Notes under the pieces: model-generated
The model's input: the letters and a program-made list of their open reading frames with translations, nothing else
The model's database searches: none
Told to the model about the DNA's origin: nothing
Translations under genes and position numbers: made by a program
In this document: one piece after another, positions 27,590-38,225 of the stretch
How positions within the stretch are numbered: the stretch's first letter is position 1
Layout: each line of letters opens with the position of its first letter
Assembly: GCF_002075795.1 (NCBI RefSeq)
Contig: NZ_CP020472.1
Span: 1,595,001 to 1,659,000, forward strand
Length of the DNA stretch: 64,000 nt
Direction: 5' to 3'
Origin: Shewanella japonica
GTDB taxonomy: Bacteria > Pseudomonadota > Gammaproteobacteria > Enterobacterales > Shewanellaceae

Positions 27590-29865
27590 GATTGTTCTCC
27601 TTCTAATTGTGGAGCTAACTGAGCGGTTTGGCTTTGCTGACGGTTTTCGCGAGTAATGCTAGCGGTCAACAAATGGGATAAATTCTCAGTTAGATATTGT
27701 AGAGATAAAGGCACTTTATGCGAGATAAGCTGAGCGATACATTTAAGCAGCGCTGTTTGATCATCACCTTTGGCATTGATTGCAATGGCTGACAGTGGCG
27801 CGTTTAAATGTGAATCGGTATTAGCTGCAGTGCGGGCAATTTTATCTATCAAGGTACTGGTTTGCCTATCTGCGCCAATTTCAACAAATAAACGTGCACC
27901 TAAATGACGAGCATTATTCACCAGTTTAGTGAAGTTCAGTGGCTGACAAAATGTATCTGCAATGGAATTGGCGATGTCCTGACTGGTCAATGAAATAGGT
28001 ATTTGACTCGCAGCACTAATGAATTTGATGCTACTTGCTTGTGCATCAAGCACATCTTGGTCGTGCAAAGCTTGCTGATAAAACGCTTGAACATTATCAC
28101 GAATAAGCATGGCGGGTTGCGTGTGCATGGCTGTGACACGATTTGCTGCAATGCCACGTTTACCGATTTGTTTCAATAAGGCTTTACAGCTTTGCTCACA
28201 ACCCGCTAATACACAGGTATCACCTTGTATAATCGCTAAATATGCGCGAGGGTAATCGGCAAGCACGGCTTCTATTTCAGTCGGCGCAGCACGCACAACA
28301 AAGCTATTCCAAACAATATCTTCACCCTGTTCGAGTTGCCATGCTTGACGGACGCAGTCGAGTCGGCCTGAAATATCAGAGGTGAAAATACTATTAGTTT
28401 GAGTGGCTTCAATCATATTGTGAGGCGTTTTCCAGACATTAAGGCTGGCCCACATTGATGCTTCACCCATAGAATAGCCCATTGCAAAATCAGGCTTAAT
28501 GGCAAAGTGTTCGGTAAGCACTTTAGTTAATATATAACTTGCGCCAACCCCAGCAATAGCAAGCTCGCCTAAATTCATGTCTGAGGTTTTGGCATTTTCT
28601 GCATAAATACAATCAGCTTGAAGCATGGCTTTTACATCGCCATCACGTTCAAGTTGAGCAAACAGAGCGGGGAAGTACTGTGGCAGTTGTGCAAACATTT
28701 GCGGATAAACCGTACCCACACCCGGATACACAAAACACACGCCGCTGCGACCAAGCGCTTCATGATGAGTGATGGTTAAACAACTACCCGAAGGCGTTTT
28801 GTACTCAAGTTCATTTATCGATCCAGAGGTGTCATCACTTGCTGTACTGATTTTGGCTAACATGGCCTCAATTTCTGCGATTGCAGTGACTACAGAGTTG
28901 GCTATGATAACTGCAGACAAGGATTTGGTTTGATCAAATGCCTTTAAGTAATTGAGCATTAAAGAGATAACATGGCTAGGCTTGTTTAGAAGCCGCTGGC
29001 TGTCTAACGGATTGCTTTGTTGCTGATTAAGCCTATTGAGCGCCACTAATAGCTCATGCAAAGATTGGATCATGCAAGCAGATGTATTGGCTGCTAAGGG
29101 GAAGAATAGTCTGTTTTCATCAAGCATCGAGCTGGCCTGGGCCAGTTCAGTACCTTGAACAAAAACGGCAGCGTGTTGCTTGCCATTTTCTGTAAAGTTA
29201 AAGCTAGCAACACGGTTTTGGTGCATTTGGGTAAACCAATATTTGGCATTGGCTTGATTGCTATTGTTCTGCTTGTCACTAGTGACAGTAGGCAATGTAG
29301 TGTCAGGTAAACGACGCGCAGCAATACGGCTTATCAACATGACAAGCTGAGTAAACTTGTCTTTATAACAAGTTAACTCAGTGACATCGACCAAGGTAGG
29401 AGTAATGTGCTCACGTTTAGCTTGTGCTAAAGCGTTTTGCATAGCGCATTGCATATCATCAGCTTCTCCCAAACCCGTTAAATAGGCATGGGGATGACAG
29501 CGATGCTTAGCTGCAACAATCGCTGGCATCATCAATACTCGATACGGTATTGCTGGATGGCTCAGTAACACAGTATGTTGCTGCTCAATATGGGCAATCG
29601 CTTGGGCAAAATAATCACTAAAGCTAAGCGTTTGTTGGCTTGCTGTAGCAAGGTTATCTATGCCTGCATCTAAGCTTGATACATCAATTTCAAGGTCAAT
29701 GGCAGACTCGCCAATGACCTGCGCTAATGAACACGGTTTTATGGCTGAAAATATGTCATCAGCATTTTGTGCTGGTGCGAATGATGTTTGATCATTCGCG
29801 ACCAGTTTTAAGGCTATACGAATACTATTGATTGCAGCCGTTTTTGCAGTCAGTTGAGTGCTCAC
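27586..29865 (-). CDS. pfaB: PfaB, PUFA synthase acyltransferase subunit
   Basis: 759 residues. Residues 1-350 resemble a degenerate ketosynthase-like region; the acyltransferase domain follows (GRSGVCFVYPGVGTVYP, then GYSMGEASMW with nucleophile S465 in GxSxG). PfaB is reported to influence which final product (EPA or DHA) a Pfa system makes. The start overlaps the pfaA stop and the end overlaps pfaC, each by 4 nt. Confidence 0.95.
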   Translation of the reverse strand: MSTQLTAKTAAINSIRIALKLVANDQTSFAPAQNADDIFSAIKPCSLAQVIGESAIDLEIDVSSLDAGIDNLATASQQTLSFSDYFAQAIAHIEQQHTVLLSHPAIPYRVLMMPAIVAAKHRCHPHAYLTGLGEADDMQCAMQNALAQAKREHITPTLVDVTELTCYKDKFTQLVMLISRIAARRLPDTTLPTVTSDKQNNSNQANAKYWFTQMHQNRVASFNFTENGKQHAAVFVQGTELAQASSMLDENRLFFPLAANTSACMIQSLHELLVALNRLNQQQSNPLDSQRLLNKPSHVISLMLNYLKAFDQTKSLSAVIIANSVVTAIAEIEAMLAKISTASDDTSGSINELEYKTPSGSCLTITHHEALGRSGVCFVYPGVGTVYPQMFAQLPQYFPALFAQLERDGDVKAMLQADCIYAENAKTSDMNLGELAIAGVGASYILTKVLTEHFAIKPDFAMGYSMGEASMWASLNVWKTPHNMIEATQTNSIFTSDISGRLDCVRQAWQLEQGEDIVWNSFVVRAAPTEIEAVLADYPRAYLAIIQGDTCVLAGCEQSCKALLKQIGKRGIAANRVTAMHTQPAMLIRDNVQAFYQQALHDQDVLDAQASSIKFISAASQIPISLTSQDIANSIADTFCQPLNFTKLVNNARHLGARLFVEIGADRQTSTLIDKIARTAANTDSHLNAPLSAIAINAKGDDQTALLKCIAQLISHKVPLSLQYLTENLSHLLTASITRENRQQSQTAQLAPQLEGEQS

Positions 29866-32800
29866 ACAGACTCCTGCAAGTCAGCAATTGCTTTAGCAGG
29901 GGCAAGAAATGCCTCATTTAAGCTTTTGCTAATTGTTGTTTTTGCACTGCTCATAGTGCAACTCAAGCGACCATCTTGGTGATAAAGTGCAATATCAGCT
30001 GTTAACGAACGGCTGGTACTCTTAAGCACAGATAACACCAAGTAACCTTTATCGCCTGATGCAAATGGTGAATAAGTCGTTAACTTACCAATAGTCGATG
30101 GTAAGCTTGCAGCATCATGGTTAATTCGTGCCCACACTAACATGGCTTGCAGTAGCAAATCTTCAGCAAATGCTTGGCTGCCACCTATGGACAGATTAGG
30201 CGCAAAGCCTGCGCAATCTGCGGAACTAATATGTGGTAATTCCACGTTGCAAACCAGTTGTGTGTCATCAGCAATCAAGACTTGCTTGATGCCTTGCAGG
30301 CGTGGTCCATGAAATAAGCTACCGTTTGAATAAAGTTCGCTGTCAGTGCTAATCACTTTACCTGCACTTGCTAACTGTTGTGCATCCGCAACGATAGTTG
30401 GCTGTGTTGTTAAAGTTTGACCGTTAATGACGGCTTCATTGATCACAAGGTTTGCTTGATACTGAGGTCTTAGCAAGCTATCCATTGGATCGCGATGCAT
30501 ACGACTCGCGATCAGTGCTTTTAAGCCTGATTCAGTTTGCGTCAATGTTAGCGTTAATACTTGCGGCTCTTTAGTCTCGAAAATAATGCCTTTCAGCAAT
30601 TTATAATCTTGAACAGTCACAGGCAGACCACACAATTGTTGCGCTGTTTCACGCATCCATTGTATGGCGCACACTGTCGGTAGTACTGGATTACCCGCGA
30701 TGCAATGATCTTCAAGGAAGGGCATTGCTACTGGGTTTAGTACACGTTCAACAGTAACCGCGTTGTTGACAACACGGTTAGCAGGAGTAGTAAAAGAAAG
30801 AATCAGCGAACCCTCGGCATTAAGCGAAGAGTCCGCATTAAGCTTTTTTACAGCTGCGCCTGTTTTATCTGCTGAGCTTGAGCCCTGCATGCTTGAACCA
30901 ATTAATAACTGTACGCCCGACTCAGACAATAGGCTGTGAGCAAACAAGTTTGCGCCTTTATCGAGTGGAATAACGTATACGCCGCGCTCAACAAACATTT
31001 TCTTCAATGCTGAACTGACCATTCCGCCATCCCAAGGGCCCCAGTTAAAGCTCATTACTTTAGCTTGCGGGTAGTTAGCTGCAAGTTGAAGTGCTGTCTT
31101 GTTGAGGATCTCATTAGACATTGAGTAGTCACTTTGGCCAGTATTGCCATAGAAGCCGGCTGCTGATGAGAACATAGCAACCAGTTTTAACTTGCTTGCA
31201 TCAATCGCATTGATGATACCTGCAAAGCCCGACACTTTAGTGCCATATACACGGCCTAACTCAGCTAAGGTTTTGTCTTGAATATGTTTATCAGCGAGTA
31301 CACCTGCACCATGAATGATGCCTGTAATCGGTTTAACACCTGCAAGAGATTGCTTGATGGCTGCATCTGAGCTGACATCCATGCTGATGTACTCAGCACT
31401 TGCACCGACAGCTTTAAATGCTGCTAATGAGCGATCAATTTCTAAACTGCTGGTAATCGGCCAAACTAAGGCATCAATTTGCTTAGGTGTTGGCTTGTTA
31501 CCTTGAGATTGAATAAATCCGATTGCTGCTGCTTTTAACTGACTTGTGTTTACTTCACTAACGTTAGGCGCAGCCGCTATGACACTCTTTGCCCAAGTCG
31601 GTAAATTACCGGCTAAATGCTCACTGCGACCCGCTAAAATAAAGTGCGACTGAGTTTGTTTGGCAAGAGTAAGGGCACATTCAAATGTGACGCCTTTAGC
31701 ACCGCCAGTCACCAATACAGTATCTTCACTGTTTAAAGATGTGGTTTGGTAACGGGTTTGAGCAGTTGCCGTAGCTGATAAAGTATGACGACCTTGGTCG
31801 CTAATACCCACTTCAGCTGTTGCTGTATCAACATCAAATAGCTCTGCAATAACGGCTTGTGCTAACTCGACAGCTTCAAAGCTTGGGGTAATATCCAATG
31901 CTCTACAGAACACAGTTGGCCACTCATGACCTAATGTTTTAGTTAAACCTGATAATGCAGCTTGGTTTAGCTCTGCTTTGGCAAGTTCAGCCGTGTTTAA
32001 GTAACCAAAGCCACCATCGATGCGGCTGACAGTCATAAAGCTGACACGCTCAGTTTTTGCTAGCTCAGCAAATGGTTTCTGTAGGTGTTTAGCCATCAAG
32101 AAAGCTTGCTCTACTGCTACAAAACCAGCATCACTTAAAGGCAAAGCTCCTTGTGCTGTTAGTTGAGGTTGTAGGTGAACAAAACCGGCGATCTTATGCT
32201 GCTTGCTAATTTGAGCAATGACATCGCTAATCGCGTCGTCATTGACCGCAGATAAAGTGAAGCTGGCAATATCACTGCTAAGCGGTGATTGCGCAGATGT
32301 CACTGACTCAGGGCTACGAATAACGGCGACGGTTAGGCCTGTTGCTACTAATTTTTCAGCTAAAACACCTGCGTTATGGCCGTCATCATTGATAACGATA
32401 CAGGCGTCTTTTGAAAAACCGTCAACTAACTTATCCGCCGCTGGTAGCTTTTTTAGCGCAACTTCCTGATGAGGAGGTAAGTCAGTTGCTAACTCTGCTG
32501 CGGGTGCAGATTGAGTTTCAACGCTCGCTTGCTTTTTGTTCATAGCGCCTGCGGCTGGCAGTTTAGCGCCCATATAAGATACGATTTCGCCTAGGGTGCG
32601 ACACTCTGCTAAATCTTCAGGATTTAATTCAGGTAAGCCCGGAAGCTCGTCTTGAACCGTCCCTAAAATTTCAACACGCTTGATTGAATCGATGCCTAAA
32701 TCCGCTTCCATATCCATGCTCAATTCAAGCATTTCAGTTGGGTAACCGGTTTTTTCAGCAACCACAGTCATCATGGTGCTTTGAACTTGCTCAGCGCTCA

Positions 32801-35800
32801 GGGCTGTTTCTGCGGTTGAGGCAGCTACTTGAGAAGCGCCTGCTGCGGCCTGTGTATTAGCGCCTTCAGCAGGTAGCTTAGTGTTCATAGCGCCTGCGGC
32901 GGGTAGTTTACCACCCATGTACGAAACGATCTCACCAAGTGTACGACACTCAGCTAAATCTTCAGGGTTAAGTTCTGGTAGCGTCGGAAGTTCATCTTGA
33001 ACTGTACCTAAGATCTCAACTCGCTTGATTGAATCGATGCCTAAATCCGCTTCCATATCCATGCTTAATTCAAGCATTTCAGTCGGGTAACCGGTCTTCT
33101 CAGCAACCACTGTCATCATAGTGCTTTGAACTTGTTCCGCACTTAAACCTGATGTTTGAGTAGCTGCTACTTGAGCAGCGCCTGCGGCGGCCTGTGTATT
33201 AGCGCCTTCAGCAGGAAGCTTAGTGTTCATAGCGCCTGCGGCGGGTAGTTTACTACCCATATAGTCAACGATCTCGCCAAGAGTACGACACTCAGCTAAA
33301 TCTTCAGGGCTGAGTTCAGGTAGTGTTGGCAGCTCGTCTTGAACAGTACCTAATATCTCAACACGCTTGATTGAATCGATGCCTAAATCGGCTTCCATAT
33401 CCATGCTTAATTCAAGCATATCAGTCGGATAACCAGTCTTTTCAGCAACGACTTCTAGCATGGTATTCAAAACTGTTTCAGCGCTAAGACCAGATACCGG
33501 AGTCGCAGACTGAACTGGTGATGCAACTGGGGCAGAACCAGCAGCGGGTAGCTTAGAGTTCATGTAGTCAACGATTTCACCAAGAGTACGACACTCAGCT
33601 AAATCTTCAGGGCTTAGCTCTGGCAGTGTTGGCAGTTCGTCTTGAACAGTACCTAATATTTCAACACGTTTAATTGAATCGATGCCTAAATCGGCTTCCA
33701 TGTCCATGCTGAGTTCAAGCATTTCAGTTGGGTAACCGGTTTTTTCTGCAACGACTTCTAGCATGGTATTCAGAACTGTTTCAGCGCTAAGGCCAGATGC
33801 AGCTTGAACTGGCGCGGTTTGGGGTTGAGCTACTTCAGCGGCACTTGCAGGAAGTTTAGAGTTCATAGCGCCTGCGGCGGGTAGTTTACTACCCATATAA
33901 GATACGATTTCACCCAGTGTACGACACTCAGCTAAATCTTCAGGGCTTAGCTCTGGCGGTGTTGGCAGTTCGTCTTGAACAGTACCTAATATTTCAACAC
34001 GTTTAATTGAATCGATGCCTAAATCGGCTTCCATGTCCATGCTTAGTTCAAGCATTTCAGTTGGATAACCTGTTTTTTCTGCAACCACTTCAAGCATAGT
34101 GTTGAGTACTGTTTCTGCGCTAAGACCTGAAGCGGCAGGGGCGGAAACGGCTGTGTGAGTTGCATTTGCAGTGTCGCTGTTCATAGCGCCTGCGGCCGGT
34201 AGTTTACTACCCATATAGTCAACGATTTCGCCCAATGTACGACACTCAGCTAAATCTTCAGGACTGAGTTCTGGCAGTGTTGGTAGTTCGTCTTGAACAG
34301 TACCTAATATTTCAACACGTTTAATTGAATCGATGCCTAAGTCTGCTTCCATGTCCATGCTAAGTTCAAGCATTTCAGTTGGGTAACCGGTTTTTTCTGC
34401 AACCACTTCTAACATAGTATCCAGAACTTTTTGTGAGCTCAGGGCTGTTTGTGCGCTTAAGCCAGCAGGGGTAGGAACTACAGGTGCACTTACTACAGGA
34501 GCGGCTACAGGAGCAGGTGCTTTAATTGGTTCAACAGGTGGGGTTGGAGCGGCCATCGCAGCAGGTTGAGCTACAGGTGTGGCCTTTACTGCTGGTACTA
34601 CTGGCGTGTTTACGACAGGAGTTTGTACAGGAGGTGCTACTTTCACCGCTTCAACTACTGGTGAATTAACAATTGGTGCGTTAACAACAGGAGCAGTAAC
34701 AGGTGTTTGACCCGTTAGCATGTTTAATGCATTTTGGCTTGCCTGAGCTTGTTGTTCTAAAAACAGGGTGTGACTTTGTAGCGTTTGCGCTTGATGCTGA
34801 TGGAATAACTCAATCGAGCGTTGCAAGCTTTCAGGAATGGCTTGGCCTGCAGCAACCATTTTACTTTGCTCTGCCATCAAGTGAGTAAAGGTGTCACCAT
34901 ATTGCTGCGGAATCGCTAAGAATTGCTGATGCAGATCAGCGGCTTGCTGTTGTGCATTAAAGAACGCTTCTAAACTGCCAGAAGCAGGAGCAGCCTGAGC
35001 TGATGCATGAGGTGCTATTGCTTGAGGCGCAACGTTAGACACTGTTGTTGCGCCAGATGTGGCAACTTCAACATATTCAGTTTTAATGACTTCTTTTTCC
35101 ACGATCTTCTCTACTACTTTTTCAACAGGTTTTTCGATAACTTTCTCAACAATTGTTTCGACAACTTGAGAGGTTACTTGGCCTGTTGCTAATGATTTTT
35201 CCATCTTGGCACGAGTAGGTGCACTGATGTGGTTGGTTGCATTGAGTTTAACGTTCATGCCTTTTGGTACCGCAGGAGCTGCGATTTCAGCTTGATAAGG
35301 GTCAATGCTTGAGAGTGGCGCACCTAAAACGCTAAGTTGCATAGCTGCAACACGAAGTTGCACATCACTGTTGCCCTTAGGGTTTGGATTGATACTGATA
35401 ACGGATACCGCTTCAGCTTTATTACCTAGGGTCGCTTCAACCAGTTTTTGCAGAATGTTCTTAGGGCCGAACTCGACAAATACGCGCGCTCCCGCATCGT
35501 ACATATTGTTCAGCTGATCAGTAAAACGAACTGATTGCAGCATATGTTGCTTGAAAGCGGCTTTAATTGATTTAGCGTCACTTGGGTGTTTGTCACCAGT
35601 GGCATTTGAGAACAGGTCGACTTTGCTCGCCGTGAACTTAGCTTTATCAATGGCTTTAGCAAATGGCTTTTGCGCATGCCCCACAAGTGGTGTGTGGAAG
35701 GCGCCAGAAACAGGTAGCGCGATAGCTTTAAAGCCTAAAGCGGCAATGGCTTTAGCTGCATCGGCGCAGCTTTGTGTTGGGCCTGCAATAACTAGCTGAG

Positions 35801-38225
35801 TGGCTGAGTTGTAGTTAGCCACCTTAACGCCTTCAAACTCGCTAATGCAGCTTTCTAATTTAGCGATGTTATCGCTATTTGCTGCATCATTTTCATTAGC
35901 TGGCAAGATAATGGCGTACATCGTGCCTTTATCTAATTCATTGCCATCTTTATCAACTGCTGATGCGGCCATTGAAGCGCCGCGAGCATAGGATAATTGG
36001 TAGTAGTCGTCATTAGAAATAACGCCAGCAGCGCAAAGAGCTGAAAGCTCACCAAAGCTGTGACCTGCAAACATATCTGCGCTAAAACCTGATTGAGTAA
36101 ACAGTTGGTATTGGCTCATGCTCATTACACCAATGGCGCTTTGCGCGTTATCAGTGCTGGTGAGTAAAGCTGCTTGCGCATCTTTATCTGCTTTTTCAAA
36201 GGCTGGAATTGGGAACATCACTTGCGATAATGGCGTTTTATCAAAGCTTGCAAATACCTTGTCGGCTTTGATTAATTGCTGGCGCATTTCAGGGAAGTGA
36301 CAAGCAACATCAATCCCCATGTTGACGTACTGAGAACCTTGACCTGCAAATAATGCTGCTACTTTCGGTGTGTTAGCTGCTTTTTTACCTTTAGTCGTCT
36401 TTTGGTTGGCATTAATCGTGATGAGCGCAGATGAGCGATAGCTCGTACCTGATGGTAATTGCCATGCTTCAGCGTCGTTACTTAGCTGCTTTAACGCTAA
36501 ACCAAGTTGAGTGGTTAATTCATTAAGGCTTGAGACCACAAGACCCAAACGGGCTGCTGAAGTATCTAAAGTGCGAACAGCATATAGTTTAGCAATGCGG
36601 GCAAGTTCAGCTTGTTCGATGCTGCTGTTATCTGTGCCTTTAAGCGCGCTGATGTCAGCGTTAAGCTTGTTGATTTCTGCAATGAGCTCAGCTTTATTGT
36701 CAGCGCTAATCAATAAGCTTTGTGCTACTTGGCGCTGACGATATTTCTCATCACGGCTGTGCTCTGGGCTGTATTCTTCTAGTACTAAGTGGAAGTTTGT
36801 GCCACCAAAACCGAACGAACTTATACCAGCTCGGCGTGGTGTGCCATCAGGGCGAGGCATCCAAGGGCGAGTTTCAGTGTTAATGAAAAACGGTGAATCC
36901 TCAACATTAAGCTTAGGGTTAGGCTTAGAGACGTTGATGGTTGGCGGCAGCACTTTATGATGCAGTGCTAACGCCGCTTTAATCACACCCGCGGTTCCCG
37001 CAGTTGATTTAGTATGGCCCACTTGTGACTTAACTGAACCTAAAGCAATGTGTTGCTTTGTTGAGTCATTCTCACCAAATACAGATTTAAGACCATTAAA
37101 TTCTGCCACATCACCCGCTGCAGTGCCTGTTCCGTGAGCTTCAATTAAGCCAACGGTTTCAGGTGCAAAGCCGGCGTCATCATAAGCACGCTTCAGCGCT
37201 TTAGCTTGGCCTTCAGGTCGAGGTGCATAAATTGATTTGAACTTACCATCAGATGAAGCGCCGACCCCTTTAATGACTGAGTAAATACGGTCACCGTCAC
37301 GCTCAGCATCTTCAAGACGTTTTAATGCCACCATGCCAATGCCTTCACCAATCATCATGCCTTTTGAGTCGATATCAAATGGCTGAATCGTTTCATTGGT
37401 GGTAAACGCTGGGGTTTTTGAAAAACTCATGTACATCGATGGCGAGTTATCGGTACATACGCCACCAGTGATCATCATTTCGCTGCGGCCTTCAACCAGT
37501 TCGGTTAACGCCATACGCATTGCCGCAAGTGAACCTGCACATGCCGCATCAACCACACAGTTCATGCCGCCTAAGTCAAAGCGGTTAGCAATACGACCAG
37601 CAATAACATTACCAAGCGATCCTGGGAACGAGTTTTCTTCCCAGTGAATGTATTGGTCTTGGAATTTTTTGATAAGCATGTCGCTGTCGGCATCGCTTAG
37701 GCCGCTGCTTTTAAATACTTTTTTAAGCACAGGGTATTGCAGACGTGCTGTTAGGCTGGCATTAATTTTTTGGCCACCGCCCACACCTAAAGTAATACCG
37801 ATTTTATCAGTGTCATATTCAGAAGTGACACCAGCATCTGCTAGCACTTCTTTGGCAATCACTAATGACAATAATTGCGAAGTATCGGTCAGTTCTAGGA
37901 TATTTGGCGGCAGGCCAAATTCCATTGGGTTAAAGTCCACTTCAGGGATAAAACCACCGCGTTTACAGTAGCTCTTATCTGGGGTGCTCTTGTCAGCATC
38001 AAAGTAATCTTCAGCGCGCCAGTGGGTATCAGGTACTTCGGTAATAGCATCAATTTTTTCGCTGATTAAGTCCCAAAACTTATTCAGGTAACGAGAGTTG
38101 GCAAAGATACTGGCCATGCCGACAATGGCAATGGGCATGTCTTTAAGACGTTTATTCAGTCTTGTATCTTGCGACTCGTTATTATCTTGAGAGCTTGTCT
38201 CAGGATTTGTAGGGGCTTGGCTCAT
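29862..38225 (-). CDS. pfaA: PfaA, PUFA synthase multidomain subunit (KS-MAT-6xACP-KR-DH-like)
   Basis: 2787 residues, the largest ORF here. KS about 30-480 with C229 in VDAACAGS and EAHGTGTAAGD; malonyl-CoA:ACP transacylase about 625-950 with S723 in GHSFGELSA; a coiled charged linker rich in VEKVVEK repeats; six acyl carrier domains with phosphopantetheine serines in LGIDSIK at 1300, 1406, 1517, 1618, 1732 and 1847; ketoreductase from about 2165 (VLVTGGAKGVTFECAL, later SDYSMSNEILNK with the catalytic Tyr); and a C-terminal hot-dog/DH-like region (about 2450-2787). With PfaB, C and D it builds the polyunsaturated chain, probably EPA, anaerobically without desaturases. Confidence 0.97.
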   Translation of the reverse strand: MSQAPTNPETSSQDNNESQDTRLNKRLKDMPIAIVGMASIFANSRYLNKFWDLISEKIDAITEVPDTHWRAEDYFDADKSTPDKSYCKRGGFIPEVDFNPMEFGLPPNILELTDTSQLLSLVIAKEVLADAGVTSEYDTDKIGITLGVGGGQKINASLTARLQYPVLKKVFKSSGLSDADSDMLIKKFQDQYIHWEENSFPGSLGNVIAGRIANRFDLGGMNCVVDAACAGSLAAMRMALTELVEGRSEMMITGGVCTDNSPSMYMSFSKTPAFTTNETIQPFDIDSKGMMIGEGIGMVALKRLEDAERDGDRIYSVIKGVGASSDGKFKSIYAPRPEGQAKALKRAYDDAGFAPETVGLIEAHGTGTAAGDVAEFNGLKSVFGENDSTKQHIALGSVKSQVGHTKSTAGTAGVIKAALALHHKVLPPTINVSKPNPKLNVEDSPFFINTETRPWMPRPDGTPRRAGISSFGFGGTNFHLVLEEYSPEHSRDEKYRQRQVAQSLLISADNKAELIAEINKLNADISALKGTDNSSIEQAELARIAKLYAVRTLDTSAARLGLVVSSLNELTTQLGLALKQLSNDAEAWQLPSGTSYRSSALITINANQKTTKGKKAANTPKVAALFAGQGSQYVNMGIDVACHFPEMRQQLIKADKVFASFDKTPLSQVMFPIPAFEKADKDAQAALLTSTDNAQSAIGVMSMSQYQLFTQSGFSADMFAGHSFGELSALCAAGVISNDDYYQLSYARGASMAASAVDKDGNELDKGTMYAIILPANENDAANSDNIAKLESCISEFEGVKVANYNSATQLVIAGPTQSCADAAKAIAALGFKAIALPVSGAFHTPLVGHAQKPFAKAIDKAKFTASKVDLFSNATGDKHPSDAKSIKAAFKQHMLQSVRFTDQLNNMYDAGARVFVEFGPKNILQKLVEATLGNKAEAVSVISINPNPKGNSDVQLRVAAMQLSVLGAPLSSIDPYQAEIAAPAVPKGMNVKLNATNHISAPTRAKMEKSLATGQVTSQVVETIVEKVIEKPVEKVVEKIVEKEVIKTEYVEVATSGATTVSNVAPQAIAPHASAQAAPASGSLEAFFNAQQQAADLHQQFLAIPQQYGDTFTHLMAEQSKMVAAGQAIPESLQRSIELFHQHQAQTLQSHTLFLEQQAQASQNALNMLTGQTPVTAPVVNAPIVNSPVVEAVKVAPPVQTPVVNTPVVPAVKATPVAQPAAMAAPTPPVEPIKAPAPVAAPVVSAPVVPTPAGLSAQTALSSQKVLDTMLEVVAEKTGYPTEMLELSMDMEADLGIDSIKRVEILGTVQDELPTLPELSPEDLAECRTLGEIVDYMGSKLPAAGAMNSDTANATHTAVSAPAASGLSAETVLNTMLEVVAEKTGYPTEMLELSMDMEADLGIDSIKRVEILGTVQDELPTPPELSPEDLAECRTLGEIVSYMGSKLPAAGAMNSKLPASAAEVAQPQTAPVQAASGLSAETVLNTMLEVVAEKTGYPTEMLELSMDMEADLGIDSIKRVEILGTVQDELPTLPELSPEDLAECRTLGEIVDYMNSKLPAAGSAPVASPVQSATPVSGLSAETVLNTMLEVVAEKTGYPTDMLELSMDMEADLGIDSIKRVEILGTVQDELPTLPELSPEDLAECRTLGEIVDYMGSKLPAAGAMNTKLPAEGANTQAAAGAAQVAATQTSGLSAEQVQSTMMTVVAEKTGYPTEMLELSMDMEADLGIDSIKRVEILGTVQDELPTLPELNPEDLAECRTLGEIVSYMGGKLPAAGAMNTKLPAEGANTQAAAGASQVAASTAETALSAEQVQSTMMTVVAEKTGYPTEMLELSMDMEADLGIDSIKRVEILGTVQDELPGLPELNPEDLAECRTLGEIVSYMGAKLPAAGAMNKKQASVETQSAPAAELATDLPPHQEVALKKLPAADKLVDGFSKDACIVINDDGHNAGVLAEKLVATGLTVAVIRSPESVTSAQSPLSSDIASFTLSAVNDDAISDVIAQISKQHKIAGFVHLQPQLTAQGALPLSDAGFVAVEQAFLMAKHLQKPFAELAKTERVSFMTVSRIDGGFGYLNTAELAKAELNQAALSGLTKTLGHEWPTVFCRALDITPSFEAVELAQAVIAELFDVDTATAEVGISDQGRHTLSATATAQTRYQTTSLNSEDTVLVTGGAKGVTFECALTLAKQTQSHFILAGRSEHLAGNLPTWAKSVIAAAPNVSEVNTSQLKAAAIGFIQSQGNKPTPKQIDALVWPITSSLEIDRSLAAFKAVGASAEYISMDVSSDAAIKQSLAGVKPITGIIHGAGVLADKHIQDKTLAELGRVYGTKVSGFAGIINAIDASKLKLVAMFSSAAGFYGNTGQSDYSMSNEILNKTALQLAANYPQAKVMSFNWGPWDGGMVSSALKKMFVERGVYVIPLDKGANLFAHSLLSESGVQLLIGSSMQGSSSADKTGAAVKKLNADSSLNAEGSLILSFTTPANRVVNNAVTVERVLNPVAMPFLEDHCIAGNPVLPTVCAIQWMRETAQQLCGLPVTVQDYKLLKGIIFETKEPQVLTLTLTQTESGLKALIASRMHRDPMDSLLRPQYQANLVINEAVINGQTLTTQPTIVADAQQLASAGKVISTDSELYSNGSLFHGPRLQGIKQVLIADDTQLVCNVELPHISSADCAGFAPNLSIGGSQAFAEDLLLQAMLVWARINHDAASLPSTIGKLTTYSPFASGDKGYLVLSVLKSTSRSLTADIALYHQDGRLSCTMSSAKTTISKSLNEAFLAPAKAIADLQESV
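32560..34450 (-). repeat. Six tandem ACP-encoding repeats within pfaA
   Basis: Six copies of a roughly 300-345 bp unit encode near-identical ACP domains and Pro/Ala linkers; serine codons are at 34328, 34010, 33677, 33374, 33032 and 32687. The core DMEADLGIDSIKRVEILG is identical in all. Linkers vary slightly (LPAAGAMN elements recur), so spacing between active serines is 101-115 residues. Confidence 0.95.

Noticed and set aside
32560-34450. A CRISPR-like or satellite repeat array
   Set aside because: The repeats are about 300 bp, in frame, and encode ACP domains; there are no short spacers.
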